Counted from the stretch's first letter, positions 35,857-45,098 are shown. The stretch is DNA of 64,000 nt from UBA8437 sp963933195 (GCA_963933195.1 CAWVUS010000001.1:1-64000); one strand, 5' to 3'. Numbers and translations: made by a program. Notes: generated by a model from the letters alone, not told the origin.

Positions 35857-36852
35857 ATGCCCGCGATCGACGTCCGCAATCTGTCGAAGATCTACAGGGT
35901 CTTCCGAAAACGCGAAGGGCTCCTCGCCTCTATCCGCGGACTGTTTCATCGTGAATACGAGGCCATCCACGCGGTGGACGGGATCGACTTCACGGTGGAA
36001 CGAGGCGAGATGGTCGCCTTCCTGGGGCCCAACGGGGCCGGCAAGACCACCACTCTGAAGCTGCTCAGTGGTCTCATCTTTCCCACCGGTGGCGAGGCGA
36101 GCGTCCTCGGCCACGTGCCCTGGAAACGCGAAAACGCCTACCGCCGACGGTTCTCGCTCGTGATGGGACAGAAGAACCAACTCTGGTGGGACCTGCCCGC
36201 CCAGGAATCATTCCGGTTGCACAAGGAGATCTACCGGATTGAAACCGAAGAGTTCGATCGCAGGATCGATGAATTGACCGATTTGCTCGAAGTCCGTGAC
36301 CTGGTCGGACAGCCCGTCCGGGAACTGTCCCTGGGTGAACGGATGCGGATGGAACTGATCGCAGCGCTGCTCCACAGCCCCGATCTGTTGTTGCTGGACG
36401 AACCCACGATAGGACTTGATGTCATCTCGCAACGCAAAGTGCAGCAGTTCCTCAAGTACTACCAGAAAGAACGCCAGATCACCGTACTGTTGACCAGCCA
36501 CTACATGAAGGATGTCGAGGCGCTGTGCCAACGGGCGATCATCATCAACCAGGGACAGATCAAGCATGATGGACCGCTCGAAGAGATCGTCGACCGTTTC
36601 AGCCAGCACAAGGTGATCGAGGTCCAATTCGCCGGAACCGAGCTTCCCGAGGATCTCGAGAACTTTGGCGAAGTCTTCGAACGACAACCACCGCGTGCCA
36701 AATTGCGTATTCCACGTTCCGACGTCCCCAAGACGCTCACGACACTTCTGGGCAGATTTACAATCGAAGACATCAGTGTCGAAGACCGGCCCCTGGAAGA
36801 AGCCATGGCCGAACTCTTCACTGACTCGGCAGCCCCCCCTGCCTCCTCCTGA
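35857..36852 (+). CDS. ABC-2 type transporter ATP-binding protein
   Basis: ATPase subunit of an ABC-2 exporter, 331 residues. Walker A is GPNGAGKTTTLKLLSG (about residue 58), and the Q-loop is near VMGQKNQLWWD. The signature is LSLGERMRMELIAALL, with Walker B LLLLDEPTIGLD and the switch His in LTSHYMKD. The VMGQKNQLWWDLPAQESF region is characteristic of the group that pairs with DUF990-type permeases. A C-terminal extension of about 90 residues follows the core. The permease starts 32 bases later. Confidence 0.92.
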   Translation: MPAIDVRNLSKIYRVFRKREGLLASIRGLFHREYEAIHAVDGIDFTVERGEMVAFLGPNGAGKTTTLKLLSGLIFPTGGEASVLGHVPWKRENAYRRRFSLVMGQKNQLWWDLPAQESFRLHKEIYRIETEEFDRRIDELTDLLEVRDLVGQPVRELSLGERMRMELIAALLHSPDLLLLDEPTIGLDVISQRKVQQFLKYYQKERQITVLLTSHYMKDVEALCQRAIIINQGQIKHDGPLEEIVDRFSQHKVIEVQFAGTELPEDLENFGEVFERQPPRAKLRIPRSDVPKTLTTLLGRFTIEDISVEDRPLEEAMAELFTDSAAPPASS

Positions 36853-36884
36853 TCAACACTCCCCTCCTCGCAGCGCACACCACC

Positions 36885-37727
36885 ATGCTGGCCCAAGCCA
36901 GAACCAACTGGGTGATTCTCAAGACGTGCCTCGAAGAGAGGTTCGTCTACCGCGCCGACTTTGCGTTCGCGACGCTTGTGAGATTTCTGCCGATCGTCAC
37001 CCAGATCTTCCTCTGGGGGGCCATTTACTCGGGGGCCTCGACCGGAGACAACCCGGACAAGGCAACCACGCTCAACAGCTACACCTACCACCAGATGATC
37101 GCCTACTACCTGCTGGTCATGCTCGCGCGGGCGTTCTCGAGCATGCCAGGACTCGCCAGCGGAATCGCCCGCGATGTCCGGGATGGCACCGTCAAGAAGT
37201 ACCTCACCCAACCCATCGACATGCTCGGGTACCTCTTCTGGCACCGGATCGCGCACAAGCTGGTCTACTACGTCATCGCCACCGGACCTTTTGCCCTCGT
37301 CTTCTACCTCTGCCGGGACTACTTCCCGCTCAGCCTCGATGCCGCCACCGTGCTAGCGCTGGTCCTGTCATTGATGATGGGCTTCCTGATCGGCTTCCTG
37401 ATCGAAAGCCTGATCGGGTTGATCTCATTCTGGTTCCTGGAAGTCAGTTCACTGCTGTTCATCTTCAACATGCTCAACTACTTTCTGTCCGGCCACATGA
37501 TCCCACTCGACTGGCTTGGCAACGTGGGACACTGGGTCGAATTCCTGCCGTTCCGGTTCCTGGCCTATGTGCCGGCAGCAATCGCGCTGGGCAAGCCGGG
37601 ATACGTGCTGGGAGGAGGACTCGAACGGATGTTACTGATCGAGATGACCTGGATAGTCGGCCTGCTGGTCCTGAACCGGATCACGTTCGCGCGTGGAGTT
37701 CGTCGTTACGGTGCGTTTGGTGGCTAA
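36885..37727 (+). CDS. ABC-2 family transporter permease
   Basis: An integral membrane protein of 280 residues with six predicted membrane segments, among them FATLVRFLPIVTQIFLWGAIY, MIAYYLLVMLARAFSS and VLALVLSLMMGFLIGFLIESLIGLISFWF. The layout and the phrase GTVKKYLTQPIDMLGYLFWHRIAHK match the ABC-2 membrane family 6 (DUF990). Members are usually encoded as a pair of permeases after one ATPase; here only one is present, and the next gene is an MFS transporter. It may act as a homodimer, or the partner is elsewhere. The substrate is unknown. Confidence 0.85.
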   Translation: MLAQARTNWVILKTCLEERFVYRADFAFATLVRFLPIVTQIFLWGAIYSGASTGDNPDKATTLNSYTYHQMIAYYLLVMLARAFSSMPGLASGIARDVRDGTVKKYLTQPIDMLGYLFWHRIAHKLVYYVIATGPFALVFYLCRDYFPLSLDAATVLALVLSLMMGFLIGFLIESLIGLISFWFLEVSSLLFIFNMLNYFLSGHMIPLDWLGNVGHWVEFLPFRFLAYVPAAIALGKPGYVLGGGLERMLLIEMTWIVGLLVLNRITFARGVRRYGAFGG

Positions 37728-37745
37728 GCCCCATTTTGACACAAC

Positions 37746-37774
37746 TAGTCAATCGGCCCGGCAACGCCTAGAAT
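37746..37774 (+). promoter_or_regulatory. Candidate promoter of the MFS transporter
   Basis: TAGTCA (37746-37751) and TAGAAT (37769-37774) with a 17-base spacer; the -10 belongs to a CTAGAAT heptamer. Nearby TTGACA at 37736 is 27 bases from the -10, too far to pair with it. Confidence 0.4.
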
Positions 37775-37832
37775 CGCTGTTTCCCCCAACCTTACCCGCC
37801 GCATCCGGATTCTCCACGATCCGACTTCCCGC

Positions 37833-39176
37833 GTGACCACTCCCACCTGCTCCACCACCTCGCCGGTCTACAACCGGTTGTTCTGGTTGACCTTTGCCGC
37901 CAACACGGTGCTGGTACTGGCCAACGCGCTGACATTTCGCTTTGCCGAATTTGTCACGTTCCTGGGTGGGACCGAACAACTGACCGGAACGGTGATCGCC
38001 CTGGGTGTCCTCGCGTCTGTCGCCGTACGTTTCCGACTTGGCCAGGACATCGACGCTTGTGGCACCAGGCGGCTGTGGCTCGTCAGCACCCTTCTGTTTC
38101 TGACCGCCTGCGGACTTCTAATTCTCACCGAGACCATCTCCTGGATCCTCTACAGCGCCCGCATCGCCTTCTCGATTGGCATTGCCGGTATGTTCACCTG
38201 TTCGATGGTCAACATCCAGAACGTGGTTCCGGCCGCAAGAAGAACTGAGGCCATCGGCAGTCTCGGCACCAGTGGCTTCCTCGGCATGATCGCCGGCTCT
38301 CTACTGGGCGACCTGGTTTTCGCAACGTTGCCTGACGGAAGCGTTCGTTTCACTGTTCTTTTCGCTGCGGCACTGGCACTTGGCTGCATCTATCTGGCCC
38401 TGGTGATGGTGATCACCCGTGGCCAAAACCGCCCGGAAACGCGCCAGCTCGCCCCACCCATCCACCAGTTGATCCGGCAATACTGGCCCGGATCGGTGAT
38501 GCTGGTGGCCCTGGTGATGGGTGCCGGACTCGTGGTGACCAGCGTGTTCCTGACGCGGATGGCCACCCAGCGTGGAATCTCCAACATCGGTTCTTTTTTC
38601 GTTGGATACAGTCTCGCGGCCCTGGCCTGCCGTATCGGCACGCGACGCTGGAGCCGCACGGTGGGACGCCGACGGATGATCGGCCTGGGACTGGGCGGAC
38701 ACGCCGTAGGTCACCTGTTGTTGATGACCGTCTGGAGCGAATGGCAACTGGCCATCCCCGCAGTTTTCTGCGGACTCGGTCACGGCCTGCTGTTCCCCGC
38801 GGTCACGTCCCTGGGTTCTGGCAGCTTCCCTGTCCGGTTCCGTGGCACTGGCACCACAATTGCCCTGGGCATGTGCGAACTGGGTGTGGCGATCTTCTCA
38901 CCACTGATGGGCTGGATCATTGACGCGTGGGGGTTCAACACCATGTACGCGTTCTCCGTCACGCTGACCGTCACGCTCGGCACCGTCTATCTCGTTCGAT
39001 CACGTCACCTGGTCGACGACGAGAGAATCGGGGCGACCCGATCCATCGTCGAAACCGGCCCCGAGCCAGCAGTCACCTCGTCGGTGTCCGTCCGCAACGC
39101 CCGTTCCCCCGTGACAGACACCGATCTTCAAATCCCCGTACTGCCGCCGGACAAGAGCGTCGAGGTTTCAGCCTGA
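37833..39176 (+). CDS. Major facilitator superfamily transporter
   Basis: A 447-residue inner-membrane protein with about 12 membrane segments, starting at GTG 37833. MFS features include RLGQDIDACGTRRLWLVS in the loop after segment 2 and GFLGMIAGSLLGDLVF around segments 5 and 6. A long loop follows (GQNRPETRQLAPPIHQLIRQYW), then the second six-helix half with RWSRTVGRRRMIGLGLG. The C-terminal cytoplasmic tail of about 50 residues is Ser/Val-rich. The substrate is not deducible. Its last 9 bases overlap the convergent gene on the other strand. Confidence 0.88.
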   Translation: MTTPTCSTTSPVYNRLFWLTFAANTVLVLANALTFRFAEFVTFLGGTEQLTGTVIALGVLASVAVRFRLGQDIDACGTRRLWLVSTLLFLTACGLLILTETISWILYSARIAFSIGIAGMFTCSMVNIQNVVPAARRTEAIGSLGTSGFLGMIAGSLLGDLVFATLPDGSVRFTVLFAAALALGCIYLALVMVITRGQNRPETRQLAPPIHQLIRQYWPGSVMLVALVMGAGLVVTSVFLTRMATQRGISNIGSFFVGYSLAALACRIGTRRWSRTVGRRRMIGLGLGGHAVGHLLLMTVWSEWQLAIPAVFCGLGHGLLFPAVTSLGSGSFPVRFRGTGTTIALGMCELGVAIFSPLMGWIIDAWGFNTMYAFSVTLTVTLGTVYLVRSRHLVDDERIGATRSIVETGPEPAVTSSVSVRNARSPVTDTDLQIPVLPPDKSVEVSA

Positions 39177-39455
39177 CGGCTTGCGTCCGATCCCCTTTTG
39201 CAGATCGGCAACCAACTCGGCTAGCACCGACGCGTCCCGCGATGCCAGCACGTGCTTGATCCGGCTGGGAACGACCTCCAACCTCTCGAGCAGCGCCTCG
39301 GTCCTCTCCCAGAGCTTGTCCTTGGCGGCCTTGGACTCGGCCAGGTACAAGCTCGTGACGAGTTCACTGAGTTTGCCCTCGTCGATCTGCTCACGATTCT
39401 CGTAGTACCGCTGGATCACGCCCTGCTGGAACTTGCTGTATTCACGTTTCGCCAT
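39168..39455 (-). CDS. Small conserved helical protein
   Basis: A 95-residue, charged, all-helical cytoplasmic protein starting MAKREYSKFQQGVIQRYYENREQ at 39455. A longer open frame extends to 39602 but lacks family-like sequence and overlaps the neighbour's promoter. I have the impression that proteins starting KREYSxxQxxxIxRYYxNRxxI recur in planctomycetes; this is memory, not a search. Function unknown. It overlaps the end of the MFS gene by 9 bases and is divergent from the SMP-30-like gene. Confidence 0.65.
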   Translation of the reverse strand: MAKREYSKFQQGVIQRYYENREQIDEGKLSELVTSLYLAESKAAKDKLWERTEALLERLEVVPSRIKHVLASRDASVLAELVADLQKGIGRKPSG

Positions 39456-39517
39456 CAGACCAGACCTGCTTCGTGACGGAAATTCTGCTCCTGTTCTTCT
39501 ATCGGCATTCGACACCG

Positions 39518-39547
39518 TTGACGTCCCGCGAATCACCGCGCTACGAT
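39518..39547 (+). promoter_or_regulatory. Candidate promoter of the SMP-30-like gene
   Basis: TTGACG (39518-39523) and TACGAT (39542-39547) with an 18-base spacer, 54 bases before the start at 39601. It has the same form as the promoter at 2232-2261. Confidence 0.5.
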
Positions 39548-39600
39548 GTCGACCACAAAATCGCCCCCCTGGTACCTTCTCCGAATACGACTGGGCCATC

Positions 39601-40650
39601 ATGCTCCAATCACCTCACCAACTCACCCGTCGATCGTTCCTGGCCGCTGCCGCCGTCGCCGGATTGCCGGGCACGTCCACACAGGCCGCCGGCATTTCGA
39701 AGCGTTACGACAAACTCAGCCGCCGCGGCCTTCTGGGTGAGGTGGTGATCGAGACCAAGGTCAAGGACAAGAAGATCTTCACCGAGGGACCAGCGGTAGA
39801 CGCCCGCGGGCTGGTCTACTTCACCAACGTTCCAGCCGAGAAGATCCTGACATGGGACCCGGTTCGAAAAAAACTGTCCGTGTTTCGCACTCCGAGCAAC
39901 AAAGCCAACGGCCTGCTGTTTGATCCGGCCGGCCGTTTGCTCGCATGCGAGGGTGGAGCAGGACGCGTCACGCGGACCGATCTCGGCACCGGCAAGATCA
40001 CCGTGCTGGCCGACGAGTACGAGAACTTCCCGCTCGCCGCGCCCAATGACCTGGCATTGCTGAAATCCGGCACCCTGTTTTTCACCTCTCGTCCAGGCAC
40101 TCCCGACCCAACAAAGGGCAACCCCAACGCCGTCTACCAACTCGACCTGGGAACCAAGCAGCCTGGTGGCCGGATCCTGCACCGGGTGCTCGAGTGGAAG
40201 ACCATCCACATGCCCAACGGCATCGTGTCCTCGCCCGACGACAAGGTGCTCTACCTGATCGAAGCCCACCCTGACGCCGGGCACCATCGCTTGATCTACG
40301 CCTACCAACTCGACAGTGACACCTGTTGGACCAAGCCACGGACCCTGATCAACTTCTCGCCAGGGCGTAGCGGTGACGGCATGTGCATCGATTCGGAGGG
40401 AAATCTCTACATCGCCGCGGGACTGCACAAGACCCGCAAGACCAGCGAAACACTCGACACCCGCCCAGGGATTCACGTCGTCTCACCCGAGGGCAAACTG
40501 CTGGACTTCGTTGAGACACCCGTCGACACGATCACCAACTGTGCGTTCGGTGGCAAGGATCTCCGGTCACTCTACGTCACTTGCGGCCCCTACCTACTGA
40601 GCATCCGTACGCGAATCCCCGGCAAGGCGGCTTATCGCCCCGGGAAATGA
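39601..40650 (+). CDS. Exported SMP-30/gluconolactonase-like beta-propeller protein
   Basis: About 349 residues. The N-terminus is a twin-arginine signal (LTRRSFLAAAAVAG), so the protein is exported folded. The six-bladed SMP-30 propeller follows: FTEGPAVDARGLVYFTNVPAEKI (metal Glu), NKANGLLFDPAGRLLACEGG, APNDLALLKSGTLFFTS (Asn-Asp metal pair) and SGDGMCIDSEGNLYIAA (Asp). These positions fit a calcium-dependent lactonase. A role in sugar lactone hydrolysis is likely but unproven. ATG 39601 begins the Tat signal; the longer frame to 39433 would bury it. Confidence 0.88.
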   Translation: MLQSPHQLTRRSFLAAAAVAGLPGTSTQAAGISKRYDKLSRRGLLGEVVIETKVKDKKIFTEGPAVDARGLVYFTNVPAEKILTWDPVRKKLSVFRTPSNKANGLLFDPAGRLLACEGGAGRVTRTDLGTGKITVLADEYENFPLAAPNDLALLKSGTLFFTSRPGTPDPTKGNPNAVYQLDLGTKQPGGRILHRVLEWKTIHMPNGIVSSPDDKVLYLIEAHPDAGHHRLIYAYQLDSDTCWTKPRTLINFSPGRSGDGMCIDSEGNLYIAAGLHKTRKTSETLDTRPGIHVVSPEGKLLDFVETPVDTITNCAFGGKDLRSLYVTCGPYLLSIRTRIPGKAAYRPGK

Positions 40651-40679
40651 ATTCGCCGTGAACCGACCGAATGGGCCGA

Positions 40680-41768
40680 TCAATTCGATCGACGATAAAA
40701 TGGCAGCTTGACCACCTCCGCCGCCACCCGTTTGCCTCGCACATCAACCTCCAGAGCCGTGCCCACTTCGGACACTCCCGGCTCAACGTAGGCCATCGCG
40801 ATCGCCATCTCCAGCGTCGGAGAAAACGTCCCACTGGTGACCTCGCCCACGGTCGCCTCGCCGCTGACAACCATGGCCCCCTCGCGGGCAATTCTCCGTC
40901 CATCCAACTTCAGTCCCACCCGTCTCTTCCGGTCGCTCCGGTCCCGTGCCACCACCGCCGCCTCGCGACCGATAAAATCGGCCGCGTCCGGCTTCACCGC
41001 AAACCCCAGCCCGGCGGTGTAGGGATCGGTGAGTTCATTCAGTTCATGGCCATACAGCGGCATCGCGGCCTCCAGCCGCAACGTGTCACGGCAGCCCAGA
41101 CCGCAGGCCACCGTTTCACCGCCCGCCAGAACGCTCTCCCACAGGATCGCACCGGCCTCCGACGGCACGATCAACTCGAATCCATCCTCGCCCGTGTATC
41201 CGGTACGACTGACGCGAGCCGGGTGTCCCAAAACGATTCCCGTTTCACAGCGGTAATAGCCCATCGTGGCCACATCGATGTCGGTCACGGCTGCGACCAC
41301 GTCGACTGCACCGGGCCCCTGCACCGCAACCATCGCCCACTCCACGGTCCGATCCACCACCTCGACATCGAAACCCGCACGATGGCTCTCGATCCACTCG
41401 ACGATCTTCAATCGGTTGGAGGCGTTGACGACCAGCAGGTAATCATCCTGGAACCTGTACACCAGGACATCGTCGAGAATGCCACCGTCATCACGGCACA
41501 CCAGCGCGTAACACACACGGCCCGTCCCCAACGACTCGATGTCATTGGTCACCAGGCTGTCAATCAATCGACAGGCATCGGGACCGGAAAACGTCAGGCG
41601 GCCCATGTGTGCGATATCGAACAGCCCGATGGAGGTGCGGACCGCCGTGTGCTCCTCGATGATCGAAGTGTACTGCACCGGCATTTCCCAACCGGCAAAG
41701 TCGACCAGTCGACCGCCATGATCCTGGTGCCAGGCATGAAACGGTGTTTTCAACAACGCTTCTGTCAT
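40680..41768 (-). CDS. gcvT: Aminomethyltransferase (glycine cleavage system T protein)
   Basis: Tetrahydrofolate-dependent T protein of glycine cleavage, 362 residues from the ATG at 41768. Blocks: FAGWEMPVQYTSIIEEHTAVRTSIGLFDIAHMGR, QGPGAVDVV, SRTGYTGEDGFELIVP and GLGCRDTLRLEAAMPLYGHEL. The C-terminal EVTSGTFSPTLEMAIAMAYV is typical. The folate-binding Asp and Glu region appears intact. A longer in-frame start at 41801 adds a basic stretch without family likeness. gcvH and gcvP are not beside it, unlike in many genomes. Confidence 0.95.
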   Translation of the reverse strand: MTEALLKTPFHAWHQDHGGRLVDFAGWEMPVQYTSIIEEHTAVRTSIGLFDIAHMGRLTFSGPDACRLIDSLVTNDIESLGTGRVCYALVCRDDGGILDDVLVYRFQDDYLLVVNASNRLKIVEWIESHRAGFDVEVVDRTVEWAMVAVQGPGAVDVVAAVTDIDVATMGYYRCETGIVLGHPARVSRTGYTGEDGFELIVPSEAGAILWESVLAGGETVACGLGCRDTLRLEAAMPLYGHELNELTDPYTAGLGFAVKPDAADFIGREAAVVARDRSDRKRRVGLKLDGRRIAREGAMVVSGEATVGEVTSGTFSPTLEMAIAMAYVEPGVSEVGTALEVDVRGKRVAAEVVKLPFYRRSN

Positions 41769-41856
41769 AGATTCTCTCGCTCGTTTCCTGCGGCAATCCA
41801 ACTCGACCGAGGCCGTTTCGACGCACGTTGAACCTCGGCGCGGCTGATGTCAAGCG

Positions 41857-43953
41857 TCACCGCCGACCGCGCCGCCCTCGACCACCTCGGCGGCCACCAC
41901 GTTTCCCGGCACCACGCGGTCGACTGCGGCCACCCGCATCCGAAGTTCGCGACGACCGCTTGCCCGAAGTGCCGCCCTCTTCCCGACGTCGTATCGTGCC
42001 ACTGCGAGCGTCCATCGCGAAACGAATGCTGCGATCATCCAGGTCCACGGCAACAATCTTGACCCGTACCGCATCACCCAGCCGAAAGCTCCGCCCGGTC
42101 CGGCGCCCCGTCAGCGTCAGTTCGCCTCGGTCGAAGTCAAAGAAATCATTCGCCGCCAGTTCGCTCACGTGAACCAGAGACTCCACCGGGATCCCCACTC
42201 CCCGGCAAATGACACCGAATTTTTCTACTCCGACCACCACCGCATCGATCATCTCGCCTCGCCGGTTGTCCAGGTAATGCAACAACTTCAACTGGATCAG
42301 CGCCCGCTCGGCCTGCTCGGCTCGACGCTCGGTCACCGAACACGATCGTCCCAGCCTGGTCGCCTTCGCATCGGTCAAACCCTTTGACCGTTTCCCGGTG
42401 GCGATCGCCGTGATCATGCGGTGAATCACCAGGTCGGGATACCGGCGAATCGGGCTGGTGAAGTGACAATAATCTTCAGCAGCCAGTGCGTAGTGTCCAT
42501 CCTCTCGGCCGGTGTACTCGGCCTGCTTGAAACTTCGCAACAACGCGTAATTGACAGCATGGCTCAGGGGACCACCGGAAGCCGAATCGATCAGCGCCTG
42601 CAGGGCGGGCCTGGACTGGGGCCGATCCAGCCGGAAGCCGAGTCCTGAGACAAAGGTGGCGAATTGTCTGAGCTTTGCTGGACTGGGGGAGGGATGTACG
42701 CGACGCAGGAACACCAGCCCGCGACCTGTGAGTTCCCCGGCGACGGCCATGTTGGCCGCCAGCATGAATTCCTCGATCACCTGGTGACTCTCGTCGTGAA
42801 CCGCCTCCTGGATCGACTCGACCCCTCCCTGGCGATCCAACTCAATCCGCACCTCCGGCAGATGCAATTCCAACGCGCCGGCGTCGAACCGACGACGCCG
42901 TAGCAGGCGACTCAGCCGGTGCATGTCAGCCAACAGGCGTCGCACTGGCACTGCCACTCGACCAGGAAACCCGTCGGGATCGGACAACAGTCCACTGACC
43001 TCCTCGTAACTGAATCGCCTGTCCACGCGGATGGCCGCCTTGGCGAATTCGACATGACGCACGACTCCCTCGTCGGTGTACTCGATCATCGCAGAGAGCA
43101 CATACCGGAGCCGTTTTTGCTGCAGGCTGGCCAATCCGTTTGAGAGCAATTCCGGCAGCATCGGGATCACCTGGCCGGGCAGATACACGCTGGTCCCCCG
43201 TAGCCGGGCTTCACGATCGAGCGCTCCCCCGGCACGCACAAAATGAGACACGTCGGCGATGTGAACCCCCAGCCGCCAGCCACCGTCCTCAAGAGCCTCC
43301 AGTGAGATCGCGTCGTCAAAATCACGAGCATCGGCGGGATCAATCGTGACAACCGTCAAGTCCGTGAAGTCCTGTCGATCACCGATCACCTCATCGTCGA
43401 ATGCCGCCGCGACATCACGGACCTCCTGCAGTACCTCCTCGGGAAACTCGCCCGGCAACCCGTACTCGTGGATCACCGTCTGTTGATCCACCCCCGGAAG
43501 GTCCCGAGCACCGAGCACCTCGACGACCACCCCCTCGCCCGCCCGATTCTGGTCGGGAAAATGCAGGATCTCGAGTACGACCTGGTCACCTGGCCGAGCC
43601 CCCCGGGCCGCGGGGTCACCCACCTCGATCGGGCCCTCGAACAGGCCCCGGTCGACCCGCACCAGGCCACGGCCGTCACGTTCGAAATAGCGACCCACAA
43701 ACCGGGTTTTCACTCTCTCGAGAACCGCGACCACCTCGCCGCAACGACTTCCACCACCGCGCCGACCTCCGGTCATGCGGACGCGAACGGTGTCACCGTC
43801 GAAAGCCCCGTGCATGTCCGAGGCCTTGATGAACAACTCCGCCGGTGGCACCGCGTCGTCACGCGACGGCAATCGAAAGAAGCCAGCCCCCCGAGCGGTC
43901 CGTTGCACGGGCCCCTCGAATACCGTCGATCCGCGTGAATCGCGTCGTCCCAC
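41857..43953 (-). CDS. rnr: Ribonuclease R
   Basis: A 3'-5' exoribonuclease of the RNase II/R family, 698 residues. Cold-shock/OB regions come first (about 15-190). The RNB catalytic domain carries the metal-binding block TIDPADARDFDDAISLE (about 230). Later blocks are LPELLSNGLASLQQKRLRYVLSAMIEY and YALAAEDYCHFTSPIRRYPDLVIHR. An S1 domain (about 590-670) and a very basic Gly/Arg tail (RGAGKRGGRRGGRGRRGRR) follow. The N-terminal HTH domain of E. coli RNase R is absent. The start is GTG 43953, because a stop lies three codons upstream; that stop belongs to the gene at 43960, with 6 bases between. Confidence 0.93.
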   Translation of the reverse strand: MGRRDSRGSTVFEGPVQRTARGAGFFRLPSRDDAVPPAELFIKASDMHGAFDGDTVRVRMTGGRRGGGSRCGEVVAVLERVKTRFVGRYFERDGRGLVRVDRGLFEGPIEVGDPAARGARPGDQVVLEILHFPDQNRAGEGVVVEVLGARDLPGVDQQTVIHEYGLPGEFPEEVLQEVRDVAAAFDDEVIGDRQDFTDLTVVTIDPADARDFDDAISLEALEDGGWRLGVHIADVSHFVRAGGALDREARLRGTSVYLPGQVIPMLPELLSNGLASLQQKRLRYVLSAMIEYTDEGVVRHVEFAKAAIRVDRRFSYEEVSGLLSDPDGFPGRVAVPVRRLLADMHRLSRLLRRRRFDAGALELHLPEVRIELDRQGGVESIQEAVHDESHQVIEEFMLAANMAVAGELTGRGLVFLRRVHPSPSPAKLRQFATFVSGLGFRLDRPQSRPALQALIDSASGGPLSHAVNYALLRSFKQAEYTGREDGHYALAAEDYCHFTSPIRRYPDLVIHRMITAIATGKRSKGLTDAKATRLGRSCSVTERRAEQAERALIQLKLLHYLDNRRGEMIDAVVVGVEKFGVICRGVGIPVESLVHVSELAANDFFDFDRGELTLTGRRTGRSFRLGDAVRVKIVAVDLDDRSIRFAMDARSGTIRRREEGGTSGKRSSRTSDAGGRSRPRGAGKRGGRRGGRGRRGRR

Positions 43954-43959
43954 CGCCGG

Positions 43960-44970
43960 CTAAACCCCGCTATTCATGGAAGAGCTGGACGGGTCACCCG
44001 AATCCCGTCCCTTGTAGAACTTTCGACCCAGTCGCGGAACATAACTGGTCCAGACCGACTGCCGATTGGGGTCACTGTTGATCACGTCCATCGTCTCGTT
44101 CAACCGGGCGTCGAGATTGTCCAGGTGGTGTAACGCGATCGCCTCGGGCGTCATCGGCACCCGTGGGCTGCCTGTTTCGAGCGAACCGTGATGGCTGACG
44201 ACCAGGTGTTTGAGTTGCAGCAGCAGGTCCCTATCGAATTCTCGGCCTGTTCGCTCGACACACTCGACGACCTTCACCTCCAGGTCCTCAAGTATCAGCA
44301 CGATGTGACCCAACAACTGGCCCTCATCGGTGTAGGCGAGTGTGCCATCGACTGAAATCTCACGGACCTTACCGAGATCATGCAGGAACACGCCGGCCAG
44401 CAACAGGTCACGATTCAAGAACGGATACAGTGCTGCGATGCGGTCACCCGCCTCCAGTAGCGTGGCGACGTGCTCGAGCAGCCCTCCGCGAAAAGCGTGA
44501 TGAATCTTGATTCCTGCCACGCCCTTGGCAAAGGCCGACACGAGTTGTTCGTCATCCAGAAAACACGACATCAATTCGCGGAGATCGTCATTCTGCAAAT
44601 CCCGTAACAACTCGTTGACCCGAACCAGCTGTCGTTCCGCCGCCTCGGTGCGATCCTCCTCGAAATCCTCGGTCTGCACCGTCTTCGCATCGACCAGATC
44701 AATCCGGGTCAAGATCGTCTGCAACGCCCCCTGGTACAGCTGCACCTTGCCTTCGATCCGAACGAAATCACCCGTATCGAATCCCGCAGCCATCTCCTCG
44801 GTGATATTCCACATCAACCCGTGAACCACCCCGGTGCGATCCCTCAGGTGAACCAGCAGGTAGAGATCACCGTTGCGGTTGGCCCGGAGTTGCTTCTCGG
44901 CCAGCAAATAGATCTCGTCGATCGATTGGCCATTGCGGAGATGTTCGACGTATTGACGGGGCATGGGCAT
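43960..44970 (-). CDS. YhaM-like 3'-5' exoribonuclease (OB fold plus HD domain)
   Basis: A 336-residue protein: an N-terminal OB-fold for nucleic acid (about 12-100: LYLLVHLRDRTGVVHGLMWN, GDFVRIEGKVQLYQGALQTIL) and then an HD-type phosphohydrolase domain. HD ligands: HHAFRGGLLEHV, LLLAGVFLHDLGKVRE, and His in LVVSHHGSLETGSP. This matches the YhaM family of 3'-5' exonucleases of Firmicutes, in length as well. The Ser-rich C-terminus is disordered. Placed directly ahead of rnr in one operon, it points to a shared RNA decay function. Start ATG 44970 or 44966. Confidence 0.88.
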   Translation of the reverse strand: MPMPRQYVEHLRNGQSIDEIYLLAEKQLRANRNGDLYLLVHLRDRTGVVHGLMWNITEEMAAGFDTGDFVRIEGKVQLYQGALQTILTRIDLVDAKTVQTEDFEEDRTEAAERQLVRVNELLRDLQNDDLRELMSCFLDDEQLVSAFAKGVAGIKIHHAFRGGLLEHVATLLEAGDRIAALYPFLNRDLLLAGVFLHDLGKVREISVDGTLAYTDEGQLLGHIVLILEDLEVKVVECVERTGREFDRDLLLQLKHLVVSHHGSLETGSPRVPMTPEAIALHHLDNLDARLNETMDVINSDPNRQSVWTSYVPRLGRKFYKGRDSGDPSSSSMNSGV

Positions 44971-45013
44971 TGGCGGAAAAGAGGATTCGACAGCCCACCG
45001 GGGACCGCCGCCG

Positions 45014-45098
45014 ATTCTAGGCCGCGACCTGATCCAACGACAGGCCAGCCCACTTCAGAGTTTCGTCCGTGTCCCGCCTCTGGACTCTCTGCTAGAAT
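45014..45098. promoter_or_regulatory. Divergent promoter region of yhaM-rnr and proS with two CTAGAAT elements
   Basis: On the minus strand CTAGAAT (45020-45014) lies 44 bases before the yhaM-like start. On the plus strand CTAGAAT (45092-45098) lies 79 bases before the proS GTG. Neither has a convincing -35 at 17 bases. The symmetric arrangement in one short spacer supports a -10 function. Confidence 0.4.

Noticed and set aside
36665..37771. 368-codon plus-strand frame overlapping the ABC permease
   Set aside because: It runs through the end of the ATPase gene and the whole permease gene in another frame and is Arg/Pro/His-rich without membrane segments.
38374..38389. TGGCAC followed by TGC, resembling a sigma-54 promoter
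   Set aside because: The spacing is off by one and it lies inside the MFS coding sequence with no gene start downstream.
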